A DNA stretch of 64,000 nucleotides, taken from Muricoccus pecuniae. GTDB lineage: Bacteria > Pseudomonadota > Alphaproteobacteria > Acetobacterales > Acetobacteraceae. Every line of letters begins with the position of its first letter. Position 1 is the stretch's first letter. The DNA is taken from the NCBI RefSeq assembly GCF_014199205.1, contig NZ_JACIJD010000014.1, positions 1 to 64,000 of the forward strand, given 5' to 3'. This document shows positions 34,813-42,318 of the stretch, one piece after another. Below the pieces are notes generated by a model. The model was not told where the DNA came from. It was given only the letters and a program-made list of their open reading frames with translations, and did no database searches. The translations under genes and the position numbers were made by a program.

Positions 34813-35658
34813 GTGCGCGGGGACGGGGAGGGTGCGGAGGCTTCGGCGTCTCACTCGGCCAATCCGAAGAACCTCGTCCATTCCGCGGCGAAGGTCTTCG
34901 CCGTGCTTCGCGCCTTCGGCCCGGAATTGCCGGAACTGACCGTCTCCGAGGTCGCCGCCCGCGCCGGGCTGGACCGCGGCACCGCCTTCCGGCTGATCCA
35001 TACCCTCGTCTCCCTCGGCTATCTCCGCGCCGTGCCCGGCACGCGCCGCTTCCGCCTGACCCTGCGCTGCCTGGAGATCGGCTTCGCGGCGCTCTCGGCC
35101 AATGACCTGCCGGGCCATGCCGGGCCGCTGCTGCGGGAACTCGTGCCCGGCGTGGCCGATGCCGGCTCCCTCGGCGTGGTGGAAGGCGGGGAGGTTATTT
35201 ATCTCCAGCGCGTGCAACACGGGCTGGACCGCAGCGGCGTGGTGCGCCGGCCCGGCACGCGGGTGGGCGCCTACGCCACCGCCCTGGGCCACGCCATCCT
35301 CGCCTTCCTCCCGCGCGAGCGGCAGGTGGAGCATCTGGAGAGCGTGGAGCGCATCATGCTCTCCGAGCGCACCGTGACGGATCTCGACGCCCTGCTCGGC
35401 CGGCTGGATGCGGTGCGCGCCCGGGGCTACGCCGTCTCGGACGGCGAGAACGCCTACGGCCTCCGCACCGTGGCCGCGCCCGTGATGGGCGCCGACGGGC
35501 TGCCCCTGGCCGGTGTCAGTCTCACCATCTCGGCGGGGCGGCAGCCGATCGACGCCTTCGTGGAAACCGCCCTCCCCCATCTTCGCCGCCTCACCGATGA
35601 GCTGACGGAGGGCGTGCGCCTCTCCCTCGGCGCCATCGGCGTGCGGCGGGCCGGATAA
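34813..35658 (+). CDS. IclR-family transcriptional regulator
   Basis: A 281-aa regulator. The N-terminal winged helix is LTVSEVAARAGLDRGTAFRLIHTLVSLGYL, typical IclR with the Thr-Ala-Phe-Arg recognition helix. The effector domain follows with GVVEGGEVIYLQRVQ, GAYATALGHAILAFLP and LAGVSLTIS. A short, Glu- and Gly-rich, unconserved tail precedes the helix. The GTG at 34813 is chosen because GGAGG (34803-34807) lies 5 nt upstream; the GTG at 34801 has none. It leads the rightward operon and probably controls it and itself through the palindrome upstream. Confidence 0.92.
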   Translation: MRGDGEGAEASASHSANPKNLVHSAAKVFAVLRAFGPELPELTVSEVAARAGLDRGTAFRLIHTLVSLGYLRAVPGTRRFRLTLRCLEIGFAALSANDLPGHAGPLLRELVPGVADAGSLGVVEGGEVIYLQRVQHGLDRSGVVRRPGTRVGAYATALGHAILAFLPRERQVEHLESVERIMLSERTVTDLDALLGRLDAVRARGYAVSDGENAYGLRTVAAPVMGADGLPLAGVSLTISAGRQPIDAFVETALPHLRRLTDELTEGVRLSLGAIGVRRAG

Positions 35659-35670
35659 GGAACCGACGCA

Positions 35671-36801
35671 GTGCCCGACATCCACAGCCCCATCGAGCTT
35701 CTTCGCCCGCCGCGCATCGAGTTCGGCTCCGGCACCCTCTCCGCCATCCGCCCCTGGGTGGAGGAGCGCGGCCTCAGGCGCATCCTCGTCGTGGCCGATG
35801 CCTTCAACGCGGCGCGCGTGGACCTGCTCGGCCTGCCCGGCGAGGTCACGGTCTTCGGCGAGGTGAAGCCCGAGCCCGACCTGCCGAACCTGGAGAAGGT
35901 GCTGGCCGTCGCCGAGGCGATGAGGCCGGACCTCGTCATCGGCTATGGCGGTGGCAGCGCCATGGACCTCGCCAAGCTCGTCGCCGTGCTGCCGGGCAGC
36001 GGGCAGACGCTGCATGACGTCGTCGGGCCGGAGAAGGTGCGCGGCCGCGGCGCCGCGCTGATCCAGGTTCCCACCACGGCCGGCACGGGCAGCGAGGGCG
36101 GGACGCGCTCCCTCGTCACCGATCCCGCCACCCAGAACAAGCTCGCCGTGCAGAGCCGCCACATGCTCGCGGACCTCGCCGTGGTCGATCCCGACCTGAC
36201 CATGACCGTGCCGCCGGCCGTGACCGCCGCGACGGGCGTGGACGCCATGGCGCATTGCGCGGAAGCCTTCACCAGCAGGAAGTCGCACCCGATCATCGAC
36301 CTCTACGCCCTGGAGGGCATCCGCCTCGTCGGCCGCTTCTTGCCGCGCGCCGTGAAGGACGGCTCGGACAAGGAGGCGCGGGCGGGGCTCGCGCTCGCCT
36401 CCATGTATGGCGGCTTCTGCCTGGGGCCGGTGAACACCACGGCGGGCCATGCGGTGGCCTATCCGCTCGGCACGCGGCACCACATCCCGCACGGCCTGGC
36501 CTGCGCGCTCATCTTCCCGCACACCCTCGCCCACAACGCGCCCGCGGTGCCGGAGAAGACGGCGCTGGTGCTGGAAGCGCTGGGCCTGCCCGCCTCCCAG
36601 GATCCGAAGACCGTGCTGGAAGGCGCCCATGCCTTCTGCGAGCGGCTAGGCGTGGAAATGCGCCTCTCTCGTCTCAACGTGCCGCGCGACAACCTCGGCA
36701 CCATGGCGACGGAGGCGCATGCCATCCGCCGCCTGCTGGACAACAACCCCCGCGACCTCAGCCGGGACGAGATCCTGGCCATGTATGAGGCGGCCTTCTG
36801 A
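35671..36801 (+). CDS. Iron-containing alcohol dehydrogenase / maleylacetate reductase-like
   Basis: A 376-aa NAD(P)-dependent dehydrogenase of the iron-activated group. GYGGGSAMDLAK is the cofactor motif and PTTAGTGSEG the following signature. Metal ligands lie in ATGVDAMAHCAEAF and NTTAGHAVAYPLGTRHHIPHG. The family reduces or oxidises short alcohols, lactaldehyde or maleylacetate. Nothing in the sequence fixes the choice. The GTG start follows the IclR stop by 12 bp, and its own stop overlaps the sialidase-fold start (TGATG), so the genes are coupled. Confidence 0.88.
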   Translation: MPDIHSPIELLRPPRIEFGSGTLSAIRPWVEERGLRRILVVADAFNAARVDLLGLPGEVTVFGEVKPEPDLPNLEKVLAVAEAMRPDLVIGYGGGSAMDLAKLVAVLPGSGQTLHDVVGPEKVRGRGAALIQVPTTAGTGSEGGTRSLVTDPATQNKLAVQSRHMLADLAVVDPDLTMTVPPAVTAATGVDAMAHCAEAFTSRKSHPIIDLYALEGIRLVGRFLPRAVKDGSDKEARAGLALASMYGGFCLGPVNTTAGHAVAYPLGTRHHIPHGLACALIFPHTLAHNAPAVPEKTALVLEALGLPASQDPKTVLEGAHAFCERLGVEMRLSRLNVPRDNLGTMATEAHAIRRLLDNNPRDLSRDEILAMYEAAF

Positions 36802-38003
36802 TGTCCACCGCCGTCAGCCCCCCGCCCGATTTCAGCGGCAACGGCGTGCTCGTCGCGCATCCCGGCGATGCCGCGCGGATCGAGACCTTCATCCCGCACG
36901 GCACCGTGCAGAGCCACGCGGCGAACCTCACCTATCTGCCGAACGGCGACATCGCCTGCGTCTGGTTCGGGGGAACGCAGGAGGGCGTGCCGGACATCTC
37001 CGTGCAGTTCTCCCGGCTCGCCAGGGGAAGCGACCGGTGGACGGCGCCGGAGCAGCTCTCCGACGATCCGACGCGCTCCGAGCAGAACCCGCTGCTCTTC
37101 CCCGCGCCGGACGGCACGCTCTGGCTCATCTGGACCGCGCAGATCAGCGGCAACCAGGACACGGCCATCGTCCGCTGCCGCAAGTCCGCCGACCACGGCC
37201 GCGCATGGGGCGCGATCGAGACGCTGTTCGGCCCGCGCGAGGATGGCGGCACCTTCATGCGTCAGCCGATGGTGGTGCTGGAGAACGGCGACTGGCTGCT
37301 GCCCATCTGGGTCTGCCTCACCACCCCTGGGAAGAAGTGGGTGGGGGACAAGGACTACAGCGCGGTGAAGATCTCCTCCGATCAGGGCAAGACCTGGACG
37401 GAGCACGCGGTGCCCGACAGCGAGGGCTGCGTGCACATGTCCGTGCTGGACATGAAGGACGGGAGCCTCGTCGCCTTCTATCGCAGCCGCTGGGCGGACA
37501 ACATCTACGTCTCCCGTTCCACCGATCTCGGCCGCACATGGACGGCGCCCGAGAGGACGGAGTTGCCGAACAACAACTCCTCCATCCAAGCCGTGCGGCT
37601 GGCCAACGGCCATATCGGCATGGTCTTCAACGAGAGTAGCGCGGCGGACGCCACCGAGCGCCGTCTCTCCCTCTATGACGACATCGAGGGCGACGAGGGC
37701 GACGACCGCGCGGAGCCGGTGCCGGTGGCCGGCGAGCGCAGCACCTTCTGGGGCGTGCCCCGCGCGCCGATGACGCTGGCCATCTCCACCGATGGCGGCC
37801 GGACCTGGCCCTGGCGCCGCAACCTGGAGACGGGCGACGGCTACTGCATGACGAACAACTCGCGGGACAAGGTGAACCGCGAGTTCTCCTATCCCACCAT
37901 CATGCAGTCCCCCGACGGGGCGCTGCACATCGCCTACACCTATTACCGCCAGGCCATCAAATACGTCCGCGTGGCCGAGAGCTGGACCGGAGCCCCCGCA
38001 TGA
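36801..38003 (+). CDS. Intracellular sialidase-fold (BNR/Asp-box) protein
   Basis: A 400-aa six-bladed beta-propeller of the sialidase superfamily. Four Asp-box motifs (S-x-D-x-G-x-T/A-W) are at 129-136, 192-199, 240-247 and 329-336. Possible Arg-triad residues include Arg154 and Arg228-Arg230. The N-terminal region has no signal peptide, so the protein is predicted cytosolic, unlike secreted sialidases. Whether it hydrolyses a sialoside, another sugar acid glycoside or acts as a binding propeller is unknown. It overlaps its neighbours by 1 and 4 bp, so it is a full partner in a catabolic operon. Confidence 0.85.
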   Translation: MSTAVSPPPDFSGNGVLVAHPGDAARIETFIPHGTVQSHAANLTYLPNGDIACVWFGGTQEGVPDISVQFSRLARGSDRWTAPEQLSDDPTRSEQNPLLFPAPDGTLWLIWTAQISGNQDTAIVRCRKSADHGRAWGAIETLFGPREDGGTFMRQPMVVLENGDWLLPIWVCLTTPGKKWVGDKDYSAVKISSDQGKTWTEHAVPDSEGCVHMSVLDMKDGSLVAFYRSRWADNIYVSRSTDLGRTWTAPERTELPNNNSSIQAVRLANGHIGMVFNESSAADATERRLSLYDDIEGDEGDDRAEPVPVAGERSTFWGVPRAPMTLAISTDGGRTWPWRRNLETGDGYCMTNNSRDKVNREFSYPTIMQSPDGALHIAYTYYRQAIKYVRVAESWTGAPA

Positions 38004-38890
38004 GCAGCCTTCATCCCACCGGCGTCTACTCCGCCGCCCTCACCCCGCTGGACGAGAAGCTGAACCCCGACCTGCCCGTCTTCGTCGAGCACGCGAAGCG
38101 CCTGATCGCCCAGGGCTGCGACGGCGTCGCGCTGCTCGGCACCACGGGCGAAGCGAATTCCTTCTCGGCGGATGAGCGCAAGGCGATCCTCGAAGCGGCC
38201 GTGGAGAGCGGGATCGAGGCGCGCCGCCTGCTCCCCGGCACGGGCGTGGTGGCCATCCCCGAGACGGTCGCGCTCACGAAGCACGCCCTGTCGATCGGTG
38301 TGAACACCATCGTGATGCTGCCGCCCTTCTACTACAAGGCGCCGAGCGAGGAGGGCGTGATCGCCGCCTATTCCGAGATCGTCGAGCGGATCGGGAGCAG
38401 CGACCTGCGCGTGGTGCTCTACCACATCCCGCAGATGTCGGCCGTGCCGATCACGGCGCCGATCATCGAGGCGCTGCTGAAGCGCTATCCCGGCACCTTC
38501 ACCGGCATCAAGGACAGCGCGGGCGACTTCGCCAACATGGAGATGCTGGTGAAGACCTTCCCCGGCTTCGCCGTGCTCGCCGGCGCCGACCCGCTGCTGC
38601 TGCCGCTGATGCGGGCGGGCGGTGCGGGCTGCATCACCGCCACTTCGAACCTCGTGGCCGCAGACCTCGCCTTCATCTACCGCCACGCCAATGATCCGGC
38701 GATGGCGGCCGAGGTGGATGCGGCGCAGGCCCGCGTGGTGGCCAAGCGAGGCCTCGCCTCGAAGTTCGCGCAGATGGCCTCGCTCAAGGCCCTGCTCGCG
38801 AAGGAGACGGGGCACCAGGGCTGGACGCGGCTCCGCCCGCCCCTGCTGCCGCTGACGGCGGAGGAGTCCGCGCAGCTGCTCGCGGCCTGA
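38000..38890 (+). CDS. DHDPS/N-acetylneuraminate-lyase family aldolase
   Basis: A 296-aa class I aldolase with a TIM barrel. The pyruvate/keto-acid binding motif GTTGE is at 47-51, the catalytic Tyr141 in YHIP and the Schiff-base Lys171 in GIKDS. The family includes dihydrodipicolinate synthase, N-acetylneuraminate lyase and sugar-acid aldolases/dehydratases; the context of TctC-type receptors and a dehydrogenase favours a catabolic keto-acid aldolase. Four-base overlap with the upstream propeller gene (ATGA). A strong hairpin follows its stop. The position next to a sialidase-fold protein invites, but does not prove, a sialic-acid-like substrate. Confidence 0.9.
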   Translation: MSSLHPTGVYSAALTPLDEKLNPDLPVFVEHAKRLIAQGCDGVALLGTTGEANSFSADERKAILEAAVESGIEARRLLPGTGVVAIPETVALTKHALSIGVNTIVMLPPFYYKAPSEEGVIAAYSEIVERIGSSDLRVVLYHIPQMSAVPITAPIIEALLKRYPGTFTGIKDSAGDFANMEMLVKTFPGFAVLAGADPLLLPLMRAGGAGCITATSNLVAADLAFIYRHANDPAMAAEVDAAQARVVAKRGLASKFAQMASLKALLAKETGHQGWTRLRPPLLPLTAEESAQLLAA

Positions 38891-38898
38891 ACGATAAC

Positions 38899-38921
38899 GG
38901 CCGGCCCGGAAAGGGCCGGCC
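38899..38921 (+). terminator. 9-bp hairpin inside the IclR operon
   Basis: GGCCGGCCC (38899-38907) and GGGCCGGCC (38913-38921) pair perfectly around a 5-nt loop, followed by TTCCCCTT. It lies between the aldolase stop (38890) and the receptor start (38944), so it may attenuate transcription or stabilise the upstream transcript rather than end the operon fully. Confidence 0.55.
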
Positions 38922-38943
38922 TTCCCCTTGGGAGAGGACGACA

Positions 38944-39924
38944 ATGAACAGGCGCAACCTTCTTCTCGCCGCCTCGGCGGCCGGTGCCGGCGTGCTGGCG
39001 TCACCCGCCATCCACGCGCAGGGGGCCTGGCCGCATGGCAAGCCGATCCGCGTCATCATCCCCTGGCCGCCGGGCGCCGCGAACGACACGCTGGGCCGCC
39101 TGCTGGCCCAGCGCCTATCGGAGAAGCTGGGCGCGACGGCCGTGGCCGAGAACCGCACGGGCGGCGCGGGCCTCGTCGGCACCAATGCCGTGCTGCAGGC
39201 CGCGCCGGACGGCTACACGCTGCTCGCCTCCGCCTTCAACACGGCGGTGATGCCGCTGGTGCTGAAGGGTGCCAACTTCGACCCGCAGAAGGACCTGGAG
39301 GTCTGCGCCCGCACGGCGCGCGCGCCGCTCGTTCTCGCCTCCTCCGGCACGAAGCGGGAGAAGACCTTCGCCGAGGTGATGGCGGCGGCCAAGGCGAAGC
39401 CGCGCGAGTGGAATTTCGCCATCTCCTCCCTCGGCTCCGCCGGCCATCTCGCCACCATCGAGTTCCTGCGCCGCACGGGGCTGGACCTGGATATGGTGAC
39501 CTATCGCGGCACGCAGCCCGCGCTGACGGATATGATGGGCGGCAACGTGCAGCTGCTGATCGATCCCTGCTTCGCCATCCTGCCCGCGCGCGGCGACGGG
39601 AAGATCAACGTCCTCGGCATCGCGGCGCCCGAGCGCTCGAACCTCGCCAGCGACGTGCCGACCATGGCGGAGTCCGGCCTGCCCGGCTACGAGTTCGGGT
39701 CCTGGTACGGCGTCTGGGCGCCCCGGGGCACCTCCGCCGAGATCTGCGGCCGCATCAATGCGCTGATGCAGGAGACGATGCGCGAGCCCGCCATGGTGCA
39801 GCGCATGTCGAGCCAGGTGCTGGAGCCGGTGACGGAGAGCATCGAGGATTCGAAGCGCTTCATCGCCAGCGAGATCACCCGCGCCGGCGAGTTGCTGAAG
39901 CTCGTGAACTACCAGCCGGAATGA
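38944..39924 (+). CDS. Tripartite tricarboxylate transporter substrate-binding protein
   Basis: A 326-aa Bug/TctC receptor. It starts MNRRNLLLAASAAGAGVLA, an export signal with a twin-Arg-like NRR, cleaved near residue 26 (IHAQ). Mature motifs are KPIRVIIPWPPGAANDT, AVAENRTGGAGLVG and VTYRGTQPALTDMMGG. The stop overlaps the SDR start by four bases. It is the first of two Bug receptors in the same operon, which suggests two forms of the same nutrient or two steps of one pathway. No membrane subunits are encoded nearby. Confidence 0.92.
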   Translation: MNRRNLLLAASAAGAGVLASPAIHAQGAWPHGKPIRVIIPWPPGAANDTLGRLLAQRLSEKLGATAVAENRTGGAGLVGTNAVLQAAPDGYTLLASAFNTAVMPLVLKGANFDPQKDLEVCARTARAPLVLASSGTKREKTFAEVMAAAKAKPREWNFAISSLGSAGHLATIEFLRRTGLDLDMVTYRGTQPALTDMMGGNVQLLIDPCFAILPARGDGKINVLGIAAPERSNLASDVPTMAESGLPGYEFGSWYGVWAPRGTSAEICGRINALMQETMREPAMVQRMSSQVLEPVTESIEDSKRFIASEITRAGELLKLVNYQPE

Positions 39925-40607
39925 CGGAGATTCCCGTCCGCCACGCCGTCGTCACCGGCGTCAGCTCCGGCATCGGCGCCGCCATTGCCGACAGGCTCCT
40001 GCGGGATGGCTGGCGCGTCACCGGCATCAGCCGCTCCGCCCCCGACAGGGCGGAGCCGGGCTTCGCGCACCGGGCCGCGGACCTTTCCGATCCCGCGAGC
40101 CTGGATGCGGCCGTGCAGGACCTGCGCCCGGACGCGCTCGTGCATGCGGCCGGCCTGCTCCGCACCGGCCGCCTGGGCGAGTTGAATCCCGCCGACGGGG
40201 AGGCGATGTGGCGCCTGCACGTCTCCGCGGCGGAGCGGCTGGCGAACCTCCTCCTGCCCGCCATGCCGGACGGTGCCCGCATCGTGCTGATCGGCAGCCG
40301 CACGGCCACCGGCGCGGCGGGGCGTGGGCAGTATGCCGCGACCAAGGCCGCGATGCTCGCTCTCGCGCGTTCCTGGGCGGCGGAACTGGCGCCGCGCGGC
40401 ATCACCGTGAACGTGGTGGCCCCGGCGGCCACGGAGACGCCGATGCTGCGCGATCCCGCGCGCGCCGGCGTGCCGCCGCGCGTGCCGCCGATCGGCCGCT
40501 TCATCCGGCCGGAGGAGGTCGCGGCGCTCACGGCTTTCCTGCTGTCGGAGGAGGCGGGCGCCATCACGGGGCAGGGGATCACGATCTGCGGAGGCAGCTC
40601 GCTCTAG
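39921..40607 (+). CDS. Short-chain dehydrogenase/reductase
   Basis: A 228-aa compact SDR. TGVSSGIG is the cofactor motif near residue 12; the catalytic segment is IGSRTATGAAGRGQYAATKAA, with Ser, Tyr and Lys in place. NVVAPAATETPM follows, then GQGITICGGSSL at the C-terminus. The short loop after the second strand is typical of ketoacid or sugar-acid reductases, but specificity is open. The ATG overlaps the receptor stop (ATGA), fixing the start. It probably acts on a product of the DHDPS-family aldolase or the iron alcohol dehydrogenase. Confidence 0.9.
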   Translation: MTEIPVRHAVVTGVSSGIGAAIADRLLRDGWRVTGISRSAPDRAEPGFAHRAADLSDPASLDAAVQDLRPDALVHAAGLLRTGRLGELNPADGEAMWRLHVSAAERLANLLLPAMPDGARIVLIGSRTATGAAGRGQYAATKAAMLALARSWAAELAPRGITVNVVAPAATETPMLRDPARAGVPPRVPPIGRFIRPEEVAALTAFLLSEEAGAITGQGITICGGSSL

Positions 40608-40663
40608 CGGTGTCCGAGCCGGGTCTTCCCGCCGCGTTCCGCGCCATGCGAGGGCCACTGTGG

Positions 40664-40675
40664 ATCGGGCCCGAT
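40664..40675. repeat. Perfect 12-bp palindrome ATCGGGCCCGAT
   Basis: It lies in the 173-bp gap between the SDR and the GAF gene. The arms are complete, but the sequence is GC-rich and short enough to be chance. It could be an operator for an internal promoter. The rest of 40608-40780 shows no gene. Confidence 0.25.
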
Positions 40676-40780
40676 TCCCTGGTCTAGCTTCCCGTGTCGC
40701 CGGTTCATCCGGCTCCCTCATGCGGGTCCGTGACAATCCGCCAAGCCGGGAACGCGCTCAGCCCGATGCCACACCTCGCC

Positions 40781-41293
40781 ATGACCGATCCGGCCCCGCA
40801 CCTGGCCCATGTCGCGGCCGCCATGGCGGCGCCGGGGCAGCCCGAGGCCGGGTTGCGGGCGCTGGACAACGCCCTGGCCGCGACGGTCGGGCACAGGCTC
40901 TTCACCGTGCTCGTGCTGAACCACGCGGCCGGGCAGAAGCAGCGCTACTACACCAACATGCCGCAGGCTTACCCGGCCGGCGGCCACAAGCCGATCGAGC
41001 CGGTGGGCGAGTACCACGAGACCGTCGTGCTCGCCGGCCGCCCACGCTTCCTGCGCGACCGTGCGGATATCATCCGCGCCTTCCCCGACCACGAGCTGAT
41101 CCTCTCCCTCGGCTGCGAGGGCGCGGTGAACGTGCCCGTGCGTTGGAACGGCGAGACGCTGGGCGGGCTGAACCTGCTGGACGCGGCGGGCCGCTACCAC
41201 GAGGCGCAGACGCCGCTCCTCCTCACCTTCGCCGCGCTCGCCCTGCCGGCCTTCCTGCACATCACCCGGAACCCGACGGAAACCGCCCCATGA
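40781..41293 (+). CDS. GAF-domain protein
   Basis: A 170-aa stand-alone GAF domain. After MTDPAPHLAH there is a helix, then HRLFTVLVLNHAAGQKQRYYTNMPQAYPAGGHKPI, the typical beta-rich ligand pocket, and SLGCEGAVNVPVRWNGETLGGLNLLDA near the end. Stand-alone GAF proteins bind small molecules or bases; here it is wedged between two catabolic genes, which suggests ligand sensing, or an unrecognised small enzyme. The ATG at 40781 is one of two candidates; the in-frame ATG at 40766 would add five residues. Its stop overlaps the next receptor start (ATGA). Confidence 0.78.
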   Translation: MTDPAPHLAHVAAAMAAPGQPEAGLRALDNALAATVGHRLFTVLVLNHAAGQKQRYYTNMPQAYPAGGHKPIEPVGEYHETVVLAGRPRFLRDRADIIRAFPDHELILSLGCEGAVNVPVRWNGETLGGLNLLDAAGRYHEAQTPLLLTFAALALPAFLHITRNPTETAP

Positions 41294-42276
41294 GCCCAGG
41301 GATCACCCGCCGCGGCGCCGGCACGCTGCTCGCCGGCGCGCTCGCCACGCCCGCCATCGCGCAGACGCCGCCCTGGCCGCAGGCGGGGCCGATCCGCTTC
41401 ATCGTGCCCTTCGGCTCGGGCGGCACGACGGACATCATCGCGCGCATCGTGGCGGCCGAGATGTCGCGCCGCCTCGGGCAGAGCATGGTGGTGGAGAACC
41501 GGCCGGGCGCGGGCGCCACCCTCGGCACGGGGCAGGTCGCGCGCGCGGCGCCGGACGGCTACACCCTCGTCCTTTCCGTCATCAGCGCCATGGTGGTGGG
41601 CAAGGTGCTCTACGGCCCGCGCGTCACCTGGGACCCCGACGCGGACTTCGCGCATATCGCGATGCTGATGAGCACGCCCTATCTCTGGCTCGTCCGGCCC
41701 GACCTGCCGATCCGCAGCGTGGCGGATCTGGTCACAGAGGCGAAGCGGCGGCCGGACGGGCTGACCTACGGCACCTCCGGTATCGGCTCCATGCCGCATC
41801 TCACCGCCGTGCGCTTCTGCCGCGCCGCCGGCATCTCGATGCAGCACGCGCCCTATCGCGGCGCGGCGCAGGTGGCGACGGACGTGATGTCGGGCACGCT
41901 GCCGCTGATGGTGGACAGCCTCACCGCCGCCAGCAGCAACATCCGCTCCGGTGCGCTGCGCCCCCTCGCGCATTCCTGGCCCGAGCGCATCCCGGACTTC
42001 CCCGATATCCCGACCTTCCGGGAGTTGGGCTATCCCGACCTCGTCGTGGATGGCTGGTCCGGCCTCGCGGCGCCCGCGCGCACGCCGCGCCCGATCGTGG
42101 AGAAGCTGGCCGAGGCGGCGCGGGACTCGCTCGCCTCGCCCGACCTGCTCCGCCGCTACAAGGACACGGCCACCGCGCCGGGGCGCCTCTTCCTCGACGA
42201 CGCGCAGCGCTACGTGCGCGAGGAGCTGGCCGCCTGGACGCCGATCATCCAGGCCTCCGGCGCATCGGTGGACTGA
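41290..42276 (+). CDS. Tripartite tricarboxylate transporter substrate-binding protein
   Basis: A 328-aa Bug/TctC receptor and the last gene of the IclR operon. It starts MSPGITRRGAGTLLAGALA, with an export signal ending near residue 25 (AIAQ). Mature motifs: GPIRFIVPFGSGGTTDI, VVENRPGAGATLG and QHAPYRGAAQVATDVMSG. It overlaps the GAF stop by four bases. It is only distantly similar to the other receptor of this operon, so it likely binds a different ligand. It is followed by a strong hairpin shared with the convergent ETF-QO gene. Confidence 0.92.
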   Translation: MSPGITRRGAGTLLAGALATPAIAQTPPWPQAGPIRFIVPFGSGGTTDIIARIVAAEMSRRLGQSMVVENRPGAGATLGTGQVARAAPDGYTLVLSVISAMVVGKVLYGPRVTWDPDADFAHIAMLMSTPYLWLVRPDLPIRSVADLVTEAKRRPDGLTYGTSGIGSMPHLTAVRFCRAAGISMQHAPYRGAAQVATDVMSGTLPLMVDSLTAASSNIRSGALRPLAHSWPERIPDFPDIPTFRELGYPDLVVDGWSGLAAPARTPRPIVEKLAEAARDSLASPDLLRRYKDTATAPGRLFLDDAQRYVREELAAWTPIIQASGASVD

Positions 42277-42283
42277 TGCGGAA

Positions 42284-42313
42284 GGGGCCGGCGGGGAGGA
42301 TCCCGCCGGCCCC
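42284..42313. terminator. Perfect 12-bp bidirectional hairpin
   Basis: GGGGCCGGCGGG (42284-42295) and CCCGCCGGCCCC (42302-42313) pair perfectly with loop GAGGAT. It lies between the convergent receptor (stop 42276) and ETF-QO (stop 42319), so it can end both transcripts. It is the longest perfect hairpin in the window. No T-tract is present. Confidence 0.7.
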
Positions 42314-42318
42314 GCTGC

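Noticed and set aside
33700-36630. Leftward open frame of nearly 1000 codons
   Set aside because: It is antisense to eutC, the IclR regulator and the iron alcohol dehydrogenase; its translation is repetitive low-complexity sequence without domains.
40664-40675. ATCGGGCCCGAT as an important operator
   Set aside because: A single 12-bp GC-rich palindrome is expected by chance in DNA of this composition; listed only as a weak repeat.
34813-42276. Interpretation as a standard sialic-acid catabolic operon
   Set aside because: The sialidase fold and NAL/DHDPS-family aldolase fit, but the kinase, 2-epimerase, deacetylase/deaminase and a sialic acid transporter are missing. The call is left open.
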